From Eleusine coracana subsp. coracana (taxonomy: Eukaryota > Streptophyta > Magnoliopsida > Poales > Poaceae), in contig CM064417.1 in NCBI GenBank assembly GCA_032690845.1, positions 22,174,808 through 22,238,807 of the forward strand: a stretch of 64,000 nt of DNA. The letters run 5' to 3'. Both the position numbers and the translations under genes were made by a program. Of this stretch, positions 11,055 to 23,093 are shown one piece after another (position 1 is the stretch's first letter; each line of letters begins with the position of its first letter). The notes beneath the pieces are model-generated. The model saw nothing but the letters and a program-made list of their open reading frames with translations, did no database searches and was not told the origin of the DNA.

Positions 11055-12836
11055 CTAGTTGGTGGATGGAGTAGTCGGAGCGGTCATCATGGCTATGTAG
11101 GGAAAGAGCTGACTCTGCTGCCGGACAATCTGAGGGTGTAGCTGACCTCGCAGAGTAGCTGTGGGGAAGGGTGCGAGTGGGGGCAGTCCTTCTGACTGAG
11201 GAAGCTGTAGAAGAGTTGACTGCCCCTGTGCTAAGCCTGTGATGGCCTGAGCCATCTGCGGTAAGTGTACAGTAGTAGTGGCAAGCACCCCTCTAGCAGG
11301 TCAAACCTCTACGTCTGCTGTGTGTTGGCTGCCCTAGGCTGCTCAATTTGACTAAGCACGTATGCCATATCTGGAGTGGTGGTTGCTGGAGCTGTGTGAG
11401 TAGTCGGTGGCGGTCCTGTGCTCCCAATCTCTGCTACGTGTGGTCCTCTAGTCTGCTCAACCTCAACATCCTCAGTATCCAAGTGCACTGAGGCCCCTCC
11501 TAGTGGTAAGCTGCCCTCCAAGGGTGTCATAGTCCTGAAGAGTGTCCTCTTGGTCCCTGGAGCTGTAGGAGTGTTACACCTCTTCAGACATGATCCCCCT
11601 CAACCTCAGAACTCTGCAGGTATATGAACCAAAGGGAAGGTGATGCTGACGCATCTTGTCATATATCACATCTGACATCTGCGCCAGTATCAAGTCTACT
11701 ATGTCGAATACCATGTGCCTAATCACGTAAGATATCATCCACTAATATAAGATCATCACACGGTCTCTATAGCTAGCTCTGAGAATCAGGGTCCTAGCCA
11801 GGACCTCTCTCATGACACAAGCCTCGTCTGTCATCCTAGCTGGTGTCCTAGGGAAGTGCTCGGGGTGTGGCTGTAGGAACATAGCACTTGCTAGCTCATC
11901 AGATGGCTCTACTCCCCCTAGAGGTCTGTAGGGTGGTCTGAAGCGTGGATATACTATGTCGTGAACTCTCAAGTCTGTAGTAAGCACGTCCAACATCTCA
12001 GTCAAGTCCTCCCTCCCGAATCTCTGTGGCTGTCCCTGATACATAAACTAGATCTCTGAGTAGTCCGAGGCAATCCACACTGAGGCGTAGAACTGTATCA
12101 CTTTCTCCTCACTCCACCTCAAAAGAGTAGTCACCAAGTCCTCAAGCCCGGGAAGATATCTGAAGTCTTGTGCAATGTCCCTGCCTACACCTCTGTTGAT
12201 GTCCTTTAGAGTGTTGTACCTGTGTGTGGCAAACAAGGTCTTGTTGTCGACTGTGTAGGCTCTACCTCTGTAGGCCTGTGCAAGGCTCCTCTGAAGTCTA
12301 GTTCAGAGCCGTCTAGCTAGTGGGTCCTTGCGGGCTGGCACCCACTGATCAAGTGGCAGATGATGTAGCCTCTTGATCCTCCTACTCCTTAGCTCCAGGA
12401 AATCAGTGGTCTCCACACTGGTCCCCTCAGCAAGTCTCTTTAGGCAGATATCACAATCACAGTGACCGCCCTCGGTGTGCCTCACCTGTCGTGCACCAGA
12501 ACCTGAGGGCTCCTTAGTGGCTATGGCTGACCTCAAAGGAGGTCTCGATGGCCTATGAGAAACCGGAGCTACCTGATCACTAGGAGTGGTCCTTTGTTTG
12601 TTGGACCTCCTGCATGTCTCCCCCTGTTCAACTATTCGTGTGGGCCAGATAGTCAACGAGCTGCCTCTCGTCCTGAGCTGTCCTCTCTGAGCAGCCTCTC
12701 TCTCCACTGCAACCTCTGCTGCCCGAAGAGATCTCTCATCCTCTAGGTCAGGCAGCCTTGCCCTCTTGGGGCGCTTCTCTGGCTCCTACATTGGGGCCTT
12801 CCCCTTCCTTCTGTCACTTTTCATGTCTCTGGCCAT
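11055..12836 (-). pseudogene. Env-like / accessory ORF of Sirevirus copy B
   Basis: A single minus-strand frame stays open in register from the Met at 12836 to a TAA at 11574-11576, about 420 codons, broken only by nonsense codons (near 12789, 12303, about 12047 and 11740). The start is MARDMKSDRRKGKAP, rich in Lys/Arg. The middle has RGRAYTVDNKTLFATHRYN, then WSEEKVIQFYASVWI and a run resembling the plant 'putative transposon protein' domain found in accessory or env-like ORFs of grass retrotransposons. After 11574 a Gln/Pro/Thr-rich tail continues (11055-11288, same frame). It sits between the expected pol position and the 3' LTR, where env-like ORFs of some Sireviruses lie. No clear signal peptide or transmembrane helix is seen, so an envelope role is not supported by the sequence. 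Confidence 0.6.
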
Positions 12837-13357
12837 AGCTGAGAGCTGCACACATATGGGTAATAAATAGACAAGAATATGGAATAACCCTAATAAAATC
12901 TATGAGCAAAGCACCGCTAGGTAAGAAAGCACATGTAGATTTCCCAGCATAGGAACAAGGACATGATCACTAGCAATGTAGCAAAATAAGCAATGGTGAT
13001 CATCGACTATGGAGTGAAATTATTCTAGTGTCACATGCAAAGATCAAACTTTATTTACAATGTGACCTAGAACTGAGCAGGGATCAATGTGCAACTAAAG
13101 TACTGGACAACTAACCCTAATTACAACAATTGATCATGTAATTACACTAGCCATGCATGTGCAAATTGAGAAAATAACCTATTGAGCTTGAAGCTAGCCA
13201 ATTACCGACAATCTAGGGCATGAAACAATGAAGGATGAAAGGTACAACACCATAGAACCGAGAGGAGAAGGAATTCACTAAAAAAGTCGAGTTCTTGACG
13301 TTGATCACCAGTGAACCTCAAAAATCATGGGGCCAGAGATGCACGAGCTCGACAAGC
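12837..13357. other. Non-coding remainder of Sirevirus copy B
   Basis: AT-rich, no convincing gene or repeat. It ends exactly where the Athila-like LTR begins (TGTTGACGG at 13358). The pol gene expected upstream of the accessory ORF is absent here and does not reappear right of the insertion, so it was deleted. Confidence 0.5.
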
Positions 13358-14079
13358 TGTTGACGGTTCATAAGTGCCAAATCCGACTATCAATTGCCAG
13401 CATAATCATATAAAAGAAATAACCAACATAGTGGTATGAGCTTATTACTAACAATTTCCACAAGTGTTGATGAATATTTGTATGAAGGTGATTTATCCAT
13501 GTATTAGAGGGAAAGCACAAGTAATTAGAGGGGGAAACACACTCCCAGACAATCAGAGCGCAGTACAAGCATCCACGGGCCCATAAACAGAGCAAACTGA
13601 CATACCAAAAGGCCTAACACATGGAGGGATGAATGGGAATAACAAGTCAGCGTCTGAGAGAAGGATCTGACCGAGTGGGGCCACTTGATGTTTGGCCGAA
13701 CAACATTGAGGCCCACTCAGCCCTAGCCTGCTTAGGGAGTCTCCTACCACCTTTCCTACTTCGGTTATACCGGTTAGAGCGGGAGTTACCGCCTCCAGGA
13801 ATCGCCTTTGGGCCCTATATAAGGAGGGGAGTGCCTCCACTCCAACACACACAAGAAGAGAGTTTAGAGCTCCATTTTCTAAAGGCTTTAGTTCTGCCAA
13901 AGTGCTTAGAAAATAGAGAGAGAGAGAGAGTGAGGGAGAGTTCAGGCAAGCGCCAGGCTTGTCGACGGTCTTCCCCACGCTTGTACCTCGGCGGATGCTT
14001 TTTTTTTAAAGTAAGTATTTGTGTTTGCTCTTTGGTATTTAAGTTCCCTATTTAAGTAAGTTCTTTCTTTATTGCTTAC
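13358..14079 (+). repeat. 5' LTR of Athila-like element, first part
   Basis: Starts TGTTGACGG. A TATATAA box at 13816-13822 is followed by a C/A-rich leader and a GA microsatellite (13915-13931). It is split at 14079 by the non-coding LTR element; the rest is 21381-21861. Confidence 0.7.
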
Positions 14080-15868
14080 TGTTGACACTAGAATTTCGCA
14101 GTTATGTTCATCAAATATATGATGGTGGGCACACGGATCCAGAGGTGTTTGAGGCTTGAAACATTGATATTTTCATAGGTTATCAAGTCTATTTTCTAGT
14201 AAAACAAATGGAATATTTTTTGGATACTTTCACAAGGAGTTATGACAGTTTCTGTATATGTTGTGCAAGTTGTCAAGATGATGCGTGGGTTCGGTTGAAG
14301 ATGGGAAATACCACACTTACCTAACATGATTGAGACATATCTATGGGTTTCCAAACCACCAGAAGCCTTCCTTTTCACGTTCTTCATTTATTCAAGACAT
14401 TCGGGACGAGATGCATGGATAGAAAGAAAGTTATAATTGAATTCGAACTGATTTCGTGACAGGTTGATAGATCGGCATTAGAAAGGCCATACCTCCCTAA
14501 TCTGGAGTCCGTTTTGGAAGCACGAGTATGCGTTGGAAAGCTTATTTAATGGCCACATGTTTGTACAGGTCCTAGCCTCTGTTTCTTTTGATACGGACCA
14601 AAATATTCTAGAGGACCAAAGGATAGGATATTTAGGATTTCTTTTTATAGTCTTTCCTTGTACGACAAGTCCATTCGTTCCTATAAATACAAAGGACAGT
14701 GGAAATTGCAATAACCTATCTCTTAATTAATACAACTTTGGCACATCGCCAACCCTGGAAATAGGTATACCCCGACGGGTTCTTCATCTAGAGCGGGCTC
14801 TCTGCGATAGATGTAGGACTTGTCACCCCGGCGGGTTCATCATCATGAAGCAGGCTGCATCGACTAGCTCGAGCTCGGCGACATGGCGAAGGACTCGCCA
14901 CCCCAGTGATCGCGATGACCTGCCCAGGACTACCTCGGCGTAGACCAATCTTCTGGTTAGATTGTCATGGTTGCTAGTTATTCGGTATACTAGATCTTTC
15001 TAGGATGTTTTGCTAGGATTAGCTGCATACTGTCTCGGAAAAACTGATCTATCGTAGTTAATTCTAGTGATTCAATCTAGTCTAATCTGTATATTCGAGT
15101 CACCTCTGAATAGTCTTAGCGATATTGGATCTAGTACTATGTGGGCGTTCGTTCGTTCCAAGAACTGTCTCGGCTCAGACCGATCTTCTGGGATATCTAG
15201 AACTGTCTCGGTTAAGTTCGATCTTCTAGTTGGACAACCATACAAGAATGATCTCGTCGTGAGGGTTTGTTCGGGGTATTGTCGGAGTGTTTAGCCGATG
15301 AGTTATCTTGTTACTAGCAACAATGGATAGGTGATCAGATGCTTAGCTTTTGTATCAGCTCTGGTTCACCCACTCTGTGTATTGCACTAGTTTTATTTGT
15401 ATAGTCGATGAATCATCATATAGCTTATCTGACAGTGTTGTATCGTCTAGGTATTGTGATTCTATTAACTGGCCAATAAAATATTAATTATCACAATTAG
15501 TTTATTATGCATTGGCTTGTAGATTTATGCTTTATGTTATTAATGTAAAGACGATTCTTAATCATGAATGGGCCTGCACCGACTCTCTAACCTTCATCGA
15601 CTCTGCGCCTGGATCGACTCTGTGCCTTCATCGACTCTGCGCCTGGATCGACAATGTGCCTGCATCAACTTAATCTTCATCGACTCTCCGCCTAGAGGCC
15701 ATCATTGGTCAACTCGTAGGCGCACACCTTGTCAGTTAAATGGTCAAACTTACAGGCACGCCGCGCACCGTCTATAGTGCGTCATCGGACCTGCACTGGA
15801 GCTAAGCAGATTTCCCGGGCCTCGTGTTTGCACATGGAGGATCGACTGCTGTTTTTTGCATCAATACA
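14080..15868 (+). repeat. 5' LTR of non-coding element
   Basis: 1789 bp. TATA-like CCTATAAATAC near 14681-14691. Closely similar to 19633-21380 along its length but with an extra minisatellite unit (see 15573-15690). Confidence 0.92.
15573..15690. repeat. CGACTCTGCGCCTGGAT minisatellite in LTR
   Basis: Units built on ATCGACTCTGCGCCTGG repeat about six times. The aligned place in the second LTR (about 21124-21210) has fewer units, so the array gained or lost about 34 bp after insertion. Confidence 0.85.
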
Positions 15869-18800
15869 CTTTTGGCACGCCTAGTGGGACCCATCTTTAT
15901 TATTTGAAGTCACGCCTCCTAGCTTCATACGATCAAGAAGATTTACCATGAGCTTTATTTTGTGTCAGGGGGCAGAGCCGATGCTGGGTTGCATTACAAT
16001 AGCAGGTTGGAGTTTCTAAGCATCGGCTTGCCATGTCTTCATGTCAGCATATTATATATATTGATTAACTTATCACCGTGAAGCATGAAGCCTAATTTAC
16101 TTGCCATGTCTGAATACTAGTGAAGCCAAATGTTGTTCATCCAGTCTTGTTTCTAATATGTGCTGCTAGTGTGTCAATCAAGTTCAAGTCTTATCATGAC
16201 AGAAAAGAGAGGAATTGCTGGCAGCTTGGACCATGAAATTTATTTTCCAAGCATCGGCATTCATCTGTCTTCATCGACTTCCTGTAAGTATGCGATGGAA
16301 AGCTGAATGCATGCATGCATGGATATTGGACATCGGAGGAGACAAGATAGGCTGTGATATATTTGTTTATAGAGTAATCTGGATATAGTGCATACAAGCT
16401 ATTTTGCTTTGTCGATGACTTTATTTCATAAAGCAATAAGGACATATGTTCAAGAGATACTCTCTTCAAAACAGAGTGCAACAATTGACATCAAGATCAT
16501 CTCTGGCGTTCAAAGCTATCAAATTGAATTCTGGGTTTGGGTCATGCAGAGTGTGATTTGAAAGGATACGAATAGAGTTTGATTTGGAGAAGGAATCAGA
16601 TCGAATATTAAATCAATTGTGTAGTCATAAGGAGTTGATTTCTGGGATTTAATGGCTTAGGCTTACTTAGTAGACTAGTCAGGACAGAGTGTCTTGGGGC
16701 AAAGAACAAGTCAATGAGTTGTGGTACTACTTCACCATCGACTTGACACCCTGGTCAATAGTTATTTACATTGAAGAGAAGATAAAATGTTCAAGGATAG
16801 CTCCAATGAGGATAGACCAAGAAGGCATGAAGAGACAAGTTATTAGTGCATCTGCTGTGAAATATCTCATCGACATTATTGAAACAACATGTATCTGGAA
16901 GAGCCGATGCATGGACACCTCATATGAGGACAACCGTTATTCCACCAGTTTGTATATTTTTTTGCACCCCACCATCGGCTTAGCTTGTTGCTTTTATTCA
17001 GTACTTCATGCATCGATTGCTACAATAGAGTGAGTGCAAGAAGTGCTAAACCGACTGATGTCGATTGCTGCTGGATCAAGTGCAAACCTATATTGAGAAA
17101 GATGAAGTGAATTACATGGCGCTGTTCAAGTGAAAAGAAGTCAACTGCTCTAGATTATTAAACAAGGGGTTCATGGTGATCTTTGTCGGCTCTGATATGT
17201 CAAGTATCTGAAATAGAGACTGATTGTGATGATGATTCCTGGGAGCGACCAGTGGCTGATGCTACTAAGTTTTCTTTTCACCATCAGCTGATGTGAGGAA
17301 CCTATATTGTAGTGCCAATGTGTGGAATAAATGTCCTTGAAAAGGTTAATATATGAGGTGGGGCTGAAGCTGACGAGTGCGTAAAAACAGAGCCTTAGCC
17401 AGAGCTTATTTGGTCAGCCAATAAAAGATGGGCAGATGAGGATGAAGTCAATTCAGCGGACTTGATTTTATTGCTGCATCAGGAAGATCGAATATTCGAG
17501 AATGACAAGAGATTAGAAAATCACCAACCTGGGAGTTAACAGCGATGATTGCAAACATCGACTTAGCTATAGTAGTGGTGATTGTATACTGAAGAGCCGA
17601 TGTGTGATTTTTCTTATTATACCATCGGCTATTTCAGTAAGCGACTAGATAAATGAGATAGCCAAAGTGATGCAGAATAAATCTCCAGTGGAACTTTCAG
17701 AAAGTATCATCAGCAAGATGCCACATCAACTCGAGGGATAGAACCGATGGATGATTGCATCTTGTGAAAAGAGACTGTCATTGGCATTATATTCATTGGC
17801 TTGCGGCTGTGAAGCATTGAAGCCTAGCTTATTTGCTCGTCATGTCTGCATGTCAGCTTTCTCTCTATCGACTTCCCCTATGTATCGAACTACAACACAG
17901 GGAACAATCTCTATCGACTTGGAAAGGCAAGCATCGACTTGTATAATGTTTAACGAGAAGGATAGCAGTAGCCATCGACTAACTTACAGCGGTGGCTGGA
18001 ACCTGGTGTGGAGTCTATGCTTTATGTCAGTAGCAGATTCAGATAACAATGATAATGGTTGGACAGAAGACAATAAGTGCATTTGAGAATGACATAGATT
18101 TATCAAGGCTGGACATTTATTCCCTGGGTGGTGACCATCGACTCACTTACAGTGGTGGTAGGAGTCAATTGTGAAACCGAGTTTGAGTCTACCTTTTTTA
18201 GACCAGCGGCCTGACAAGTCCACTAAGGAAGATGTGCATCACTTATAATATTCCACACGTGAGTACTGTTAGTTATATCGACTGGACTTTCTATCTCTCT
18301 CCATTAGCTAGACAATTTTACTAAAGTATTGTTGGGCCGATGGTGTTCGTCGTTGGTGGACTCCTGTAGAAATCAAATTTTGGATTTGAGATTGTGGTAC
18401 AACAAACGAGTCAACTCAAGAGATGCTATCGATCAGTTTTTCTATCAGACGACATGCATATTACACCATAGGCTGGCCGATATGGTTGATTAGTAGATGA
18501 TAAAGTTCAGGGGTCTCATAGTACAGACCTAGAAGTTTTCAAGGTGACTCGGTAGAGAGCGTTGTCAAGATTTCAGTTGACCAAGTCTGTGTCAAAGAAC
18601 CAGCCATATTGCAGTTGCTAAATTCTCAATGGGGTTCATCTTTAATCACCTGACAGCCAGGAGGATGCGGAGTGACTATGATCATATTGTCTTGAGGGAC
18701 AGGCAAGGTACATTGAGTAATGCTAGAAGAATTATCGTCGTGATATATTGGGTGATTCAAGACCAGGCCGATGTGTGGATATATCATATGAAGACAACCG

Positions 18801-19632
18801 GTATCATTTATTATTATTATTATTTCATTATAGGCTAATATATGTGTTGATTATATTACTCCACCGTCGGCTAGCATATATTTTATTAGTCACTTTATCG
18901 GCTGGTATATTTTTGCACTACATCATTGGCTAGTTGTGTTGTTCTATTTACTTCAACTTCGGCTAGTCAACACAACCATAAGCGAATTCATTACCATCCA
19001 GTGGGCTTGAGTCGATGATAATGTCAGAGGTTGATGGTGGAGACAGAGTTTCAAATCTATCAGGCTGTGGAGCTTAAGTTGTCGCCCTGCGTGTTGGTGC
19101 TGTCTCGGTTCAGTCCGATCCATCCAATCGTGATGATAGTTTGAGTTTTATCAGATTGATAGCTTATGATTTGGTGAAACATTGGCTCGTCATATGGAGC
19201 AACTATCGGCTAACAAGAAGAAGAACCGATGTCCATGATTCTTTCCTTCACAACAGCCTGAATTCGATACTCAGAACAGAAGCCAGGAGCATAGACTGGT
19301 GAATTGTGAAGATGGTCATGAAAGGGGCGAGTTGGTTCATGCATTCTTAGAAGAGTTAGAGAATTATTGGGACATCAGGATTGATACATCAGACGATGGT
19401 AACCGTAGTACAACTTGAGAGTCGATGGCAATGACTGGCTATGGATGTCTTAGCACTACAAATGGCTTCGAGCAGTTGGATTACATGAATGGCGCTAATC
19501 GTCGATGACTCGGCATACAGAGCGATATTGATCAGTTTTAGGCATTGCTGAGTTTGAATAATAGGGTCGAGATTATACGAAGAGAAAGAATTTCAGAACA
19601 TAATATATTATATTCCAAAACTGGGGGGCATG
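15869..19632 (+). other. Non-coding interior of the LARD-like element
   Basis: The primer-binding-like site TTTGGCACGCCTAGTGGGAC starts at about 15871. The rest has no open frame longer than about 115 codons and none resembles a transposon protein. It is rich in scattered GCCGATG and CATCGGC/CATCGACT motifs, often as inverted pairs 40-100 bp apart (for example 16906-16980, 17596-17630, 18768-18876). Two stretches (about 16912-16940 and 18775-18803) are near-duplicates around CATATGA-GACAACCG. A short TTA microsatellite lies at 18810-18826. Confidence 0.75.
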
Positions 19633-21380
19633 TGTTGACACCAGAATTTTGCAGTTATGTTCATCAAATATATGATGGTAGGCACACGGATATAGAGGTG
19701 TTTGAGGCTTCAAACATTGATATTTTCATAGGTCATCAAGTCTATTTTCCAGTAAAACAATCACATTATTAGTATACTTTCACAAGGAGTTATGGCAGTT
19801 CGGTACGTGTTGCGCAGGTTGTCAAGATGATGCGCAGGTTTGGTTGAAGATGGGAAACACCACACTTACCTCACATGATTGAGGCATATCTATGGGTTTC
19901 CAAACCACCAAAAGCCTTCCTTTTCACGTTCTTCATTTATTCAAGGCATTCGGGACGAGATGCTTGGATAGAAGGAAAGTTATAATTGAATTCGGATTGA
20001 TTTTGTAACAGCTTGACAGACCGTCAGTAAAAGGCCATATCTCCCTCATCTGAAGTCCGTTTTGGATGCATGAGTATGTGTTGGAAAGCTTATTTGATGG
20101 CCCACGTGGTTGTACGGGTCCTAGCCTCTGTTTCCTTTGATCCGGACCAAAATATTCTAGAGGACCGAAGGATAGGATAGTTAGGGTTTGTTTTTAGAGT
20201 CTTTCCTTGTACGACAAGTCGATTCATCCCTATAAATACAAACAGCAGTGGCAACTCTAATAATCTATCTCTTGATCAATACAACTTCGGCGCATCGCCA
20301 ACCCTGAAAACAGGTATACCTCGACTGATTCTTCGTTTAGAGCGGGCTCTCCGTGATAGATGTTGGACTCGTCACCCCGGTGGGTTCATCATCATGAAGC
20401 AGGCTGCATCGACTAGCTCGAGCTCGGCGACATGGTGGAGGACTCGCCACCCCGGTGATCACGGCGACCTGCCCAAGACTGTCTCAGCGTAGACCGATCT
20501 TCTGGTTAGTTTGTCGTGGCTGCTACTTATCCAGTATACTAGATCTTTCTAGGATGTTTTGCTAGGATTAGCTGCATACTGTCTCAGAAAAACTGATCTA
20601 TCGTAGTTAATTCTAGCGATTCAATCAAGTTTGATCCGTATATTCGAGTCACCTCTGAATAGATCTTAGCGATTAGATCTAGTACTGTGTGGGCGTTCGT
20701 TCGTTCCAAGAACTGTCTCGGCTCTGACCGATCTTCTGGGATATCTAGAACTGTCTCGGTTAAGTCCGATCTTCTAGTTGGACAACCATACAAAAATGAT
20801 CTCGTCACGAGGGTCTGTTCGGGGTATTGTCGGAGTGTTTAGCCGACGAGTTATCTTGTTACTAGCAACAACCGATAGGTGATCAGATGCTTAGCTTTTG
20901 TATCGGCTCTGGTTTATCGACTCTGTGTATTGTACTAGTTTTATTTGTATAGTTGATGAATCATCATATAGCTTATCTGTCAGTGTTGTATCAGCTAGGT
21001 ATTGTGATTCTATTAACTGGCCGATATAATATTAATTATCATAATTATCCTAGTGTGCATCGGCTTGTAGATTTGTGCTTTATGTTATTAATGTAAAGCC
21101 GATGCTTAATCATGAATTGGCCTGCACCGACTCTCTAACCTTTATCGACTCTGCGCCTGGATCGACTCTGTGCCTGCATCGACTTAATCTTTATCGACTC
21201 TCTGCCTGGAGGCCATCTTCGGTCGACTCGTAGGCGCACACCTTGTCAGTTGAATGGTCAAACTGATAGGCACGCCACGCACCATCTACAGCACACCATT
21301 GGACCTGCACTAGAGCTAAGCAGATCTCCCAGACCTCATGTTTGCACGCGGAGGATTGACTGCTATTTTTCGCGTCAACA
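19633..21380 (+). repeat. 3' LTR of non-coding element
   Basis: 1748 bp, TGTTGACACC to CGCGTCAACA. TATA-like CCTATAAATAC at about 20230. Preceded by the purine tract ACTGGGGGGCATG. Confidence 0.92.
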
Positions 21381-21861
21381 CTTATGGGATCATCGTCTAT
21401 CTAGTTAGAGTATCTTTGTCTTCTATAAGAGGGGATCCGAGATTAGGATAGTAATTGATAGTGTAAACGTGGTGTCTAGGCTAGAGGTTACCTTTGTTTG
21501 CCACGTGCCCCATGGTTTATAGAGGTAGTCAGTAGGTGGTAACAACCCTATCCAGCCTTAGTAATCCTCCATGTTTGGGTACATCGTAGAGCTATTGGCC
21601 GGAGTCGCCTGTGGATGCAGGGGTAAGCTAGTGCCCCAAGTAAGGAGTAGAGACTGAACCTATCTTATTACATGATCCCTAACCATTACGAATCCTCTCT
21701 AGTATTTGCCTACCATATTCTTGTTGTCCTTGGATGGATCAGTTAGAGGATCGGTACACACACGTTCCCTATGATTCGATAACCTAGAATACTCCTGGTG
21801 AAGTGCTACATCGGTATCTGTGTGCTTGCGGATTTATCTGTGATCATAAGAAATACCAACA
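21381..21861 (+). repeat. 5' LTR of Athila-like element, second part
   Basis: Begins with the right copy of the target duplication (CTTAT) and ends AATACCAACA. Text such as GCTTGCGGATTTATCTGTGATC before the end is typical of grass Athila-like LTRs. Confidence 0.7.
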
Positions 21862-21866
21862 AGCAT

Positions 21867-21885
21867 TTTCGGTGCTGTTGCTAGG
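21867..21885 (+). promoter_or_regulatory. Athila-type primer-binding site (mutated)
   Basis: TTCGGTGCTGTTGCTAGG, a decayed form of the TGGCGCCGTTGCCGGGG site used by Athila elements with tRNA-Asp. It lies a few bases after the LTR end. Confidence 0.7.
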
Positions 21886-21971
21886 AAACGGTTGCCGTAT
21901 CATCTTCGAACCTTATTCGTCCTCTACCTTTTTGTTTTTCTTTTCTTTTTCTTTCTTTCCTTTTTCCACCG

Positions 21972-22770
21972 ATGGAGCAAACACCTATCCTATCCTTTTC
22001 TGCTCTGAAGGGAGAGCCCTTTGAGCCACCACCGTCCGCGGACCCAATTCGCACATCTGGCTATGAACTCCGCTCTGGCTTTATAGCCATGGTTCAGGAG
22101 CAATCCTTCTCTGGTCTAGATCTTGAAAATCCTTACCATCATTTGCGAGAATTTGAGTATCTATGTTCATGTTTGTTCATTGATGGTATGACACATGAAA
22201 CTCTAAAGTGGAAATTGTTTCCCTTTTCCCTCACAGAGAGGGCGAAGCAATGGTACACTCATATTGTTGGGAGTGTACACAGTGATTGGGGGAAGTTGCG
22301 GGACAAATTTTGTCTTGTATTTTTTCGACAATCCCGTATTGTCTCCCTTCATATGGAAATTCTCAGCTTTTGCTAGAGTGAGAAGGAATCTATTAGAGCA
22401 GCTTGGGCCAGGATCTCTTTGCTACTGCAATCCGGCCCAGACTTGTCTATACCCAATGAAATGTTGCTTCAACACTTTTATTCGGGTCTAAACAAGGAGT
22501 CTGCCCAATTCCACGAGACACAGCAAGGAGTCTGCCCAATTCCACGACACAGCCTCTGGAGGATCGTTTGCGCACAGGACTACGATGGAAGGAAGGGAAA
22601 TCCTAGAGCGAATATTAGAAAACACATCCTTCTTAGCTTACCTTAGTGAGCCCCTCCAGGAGGAAGCTACGTCAAGCCGCACGGACCTCTCAATAGCCAA
22701 ATTCGAGCCCATACCTTGTCTATCCCTAGATTTGACTTTTGAGCTGTCCCCAAACCTCGAACACTAGAGG
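21972..22770 (+). pseudogene. gag: Athila-like gag remnant
   Basis: Met at 21972. The gag core is recognisable: GFIAMVQEQSFSGLDLENPYHHLREFEYLCS, then LKWKLFPFSLTERAKQWYTH and WGKLRDKFCLVFF, the capsid-like fold of Ty3/gypsy gag. A TAG at 22374-22376 interrupts the frame, which continues in register (AAWARISLLLQSGPDLSIPNEMLLQHFYSGLNKES). A 31-bp tandem duplication (22494-22524 repeated from 22525) then shifts the frame, which resumes at 22585 with MEGREILERILEN. No zinc knuckle is visible. The protein would have formed the particle; this copy cannot. Confidence 0.85.
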
Positions 22771-23093
22771 GAGAAGAAATTCAACCTCTAGAGTTCTCAT
22801 TTGAATTCGAGGAAGGTCTTTTTAAGGACTTTGGGAATGCCTTGAATTATTGTTCCAAAAATAACCTACCAGTTCCCATCTGTCCTCCTTATTTTCGAGA
22901 GGATGGAAATCCAACCCACGAGGGTCCCTGAATAGCTAAATTCAAACCCATAGCTCTCTCTTCTCTTGATTTTGCTGTTTATGCCTCTCGGAAGGAAGAA
23001 GAAATTCTACCTTCAGGGTTGCCAGTCAAATTTGAGGAAAGATTACTTGATGATCATAGAGAAACCTTGAATTATATCTAGCAAAACAAGCCT

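Larger units (their letters stand above)
14080..21380 (+). mobile_element. Large non-coding LTR element (LARD-like), 7.3 kb
   Basis: Two LTRs in direct orientation (14080-15868 and 19633-21380), each beginning TGTTGACAC and ending in a GTCAACA or TCAATACA sequence. The flanking 5-mers are CTTAC (14075-14079) and CTTAT (21381-21385), a target duplication with one substitution. A primer-binding-like site TTTGGCACGCC follows LTR 1, and a purine tract (ACTGGGGGGCATG, 19620-19632) precedes LTR 2. The 3.76 kb interior holds no gag, protease, RT or integrase, so it must have moved using enzymes from another element. Confidence 0.9.

Noticed and set aside
11574..12836. True viral-type envelope glycoprotein
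   Set aside because: No signal peptide, transmembrane segment or Cys-rich ectodomain is visible; only the position is env-like.
13553..14055. Overlapping ~140-codon frames on both strands
   Set aside because: They lie over the promoter and leader of an LTR with a TATA box; no protein similarity.
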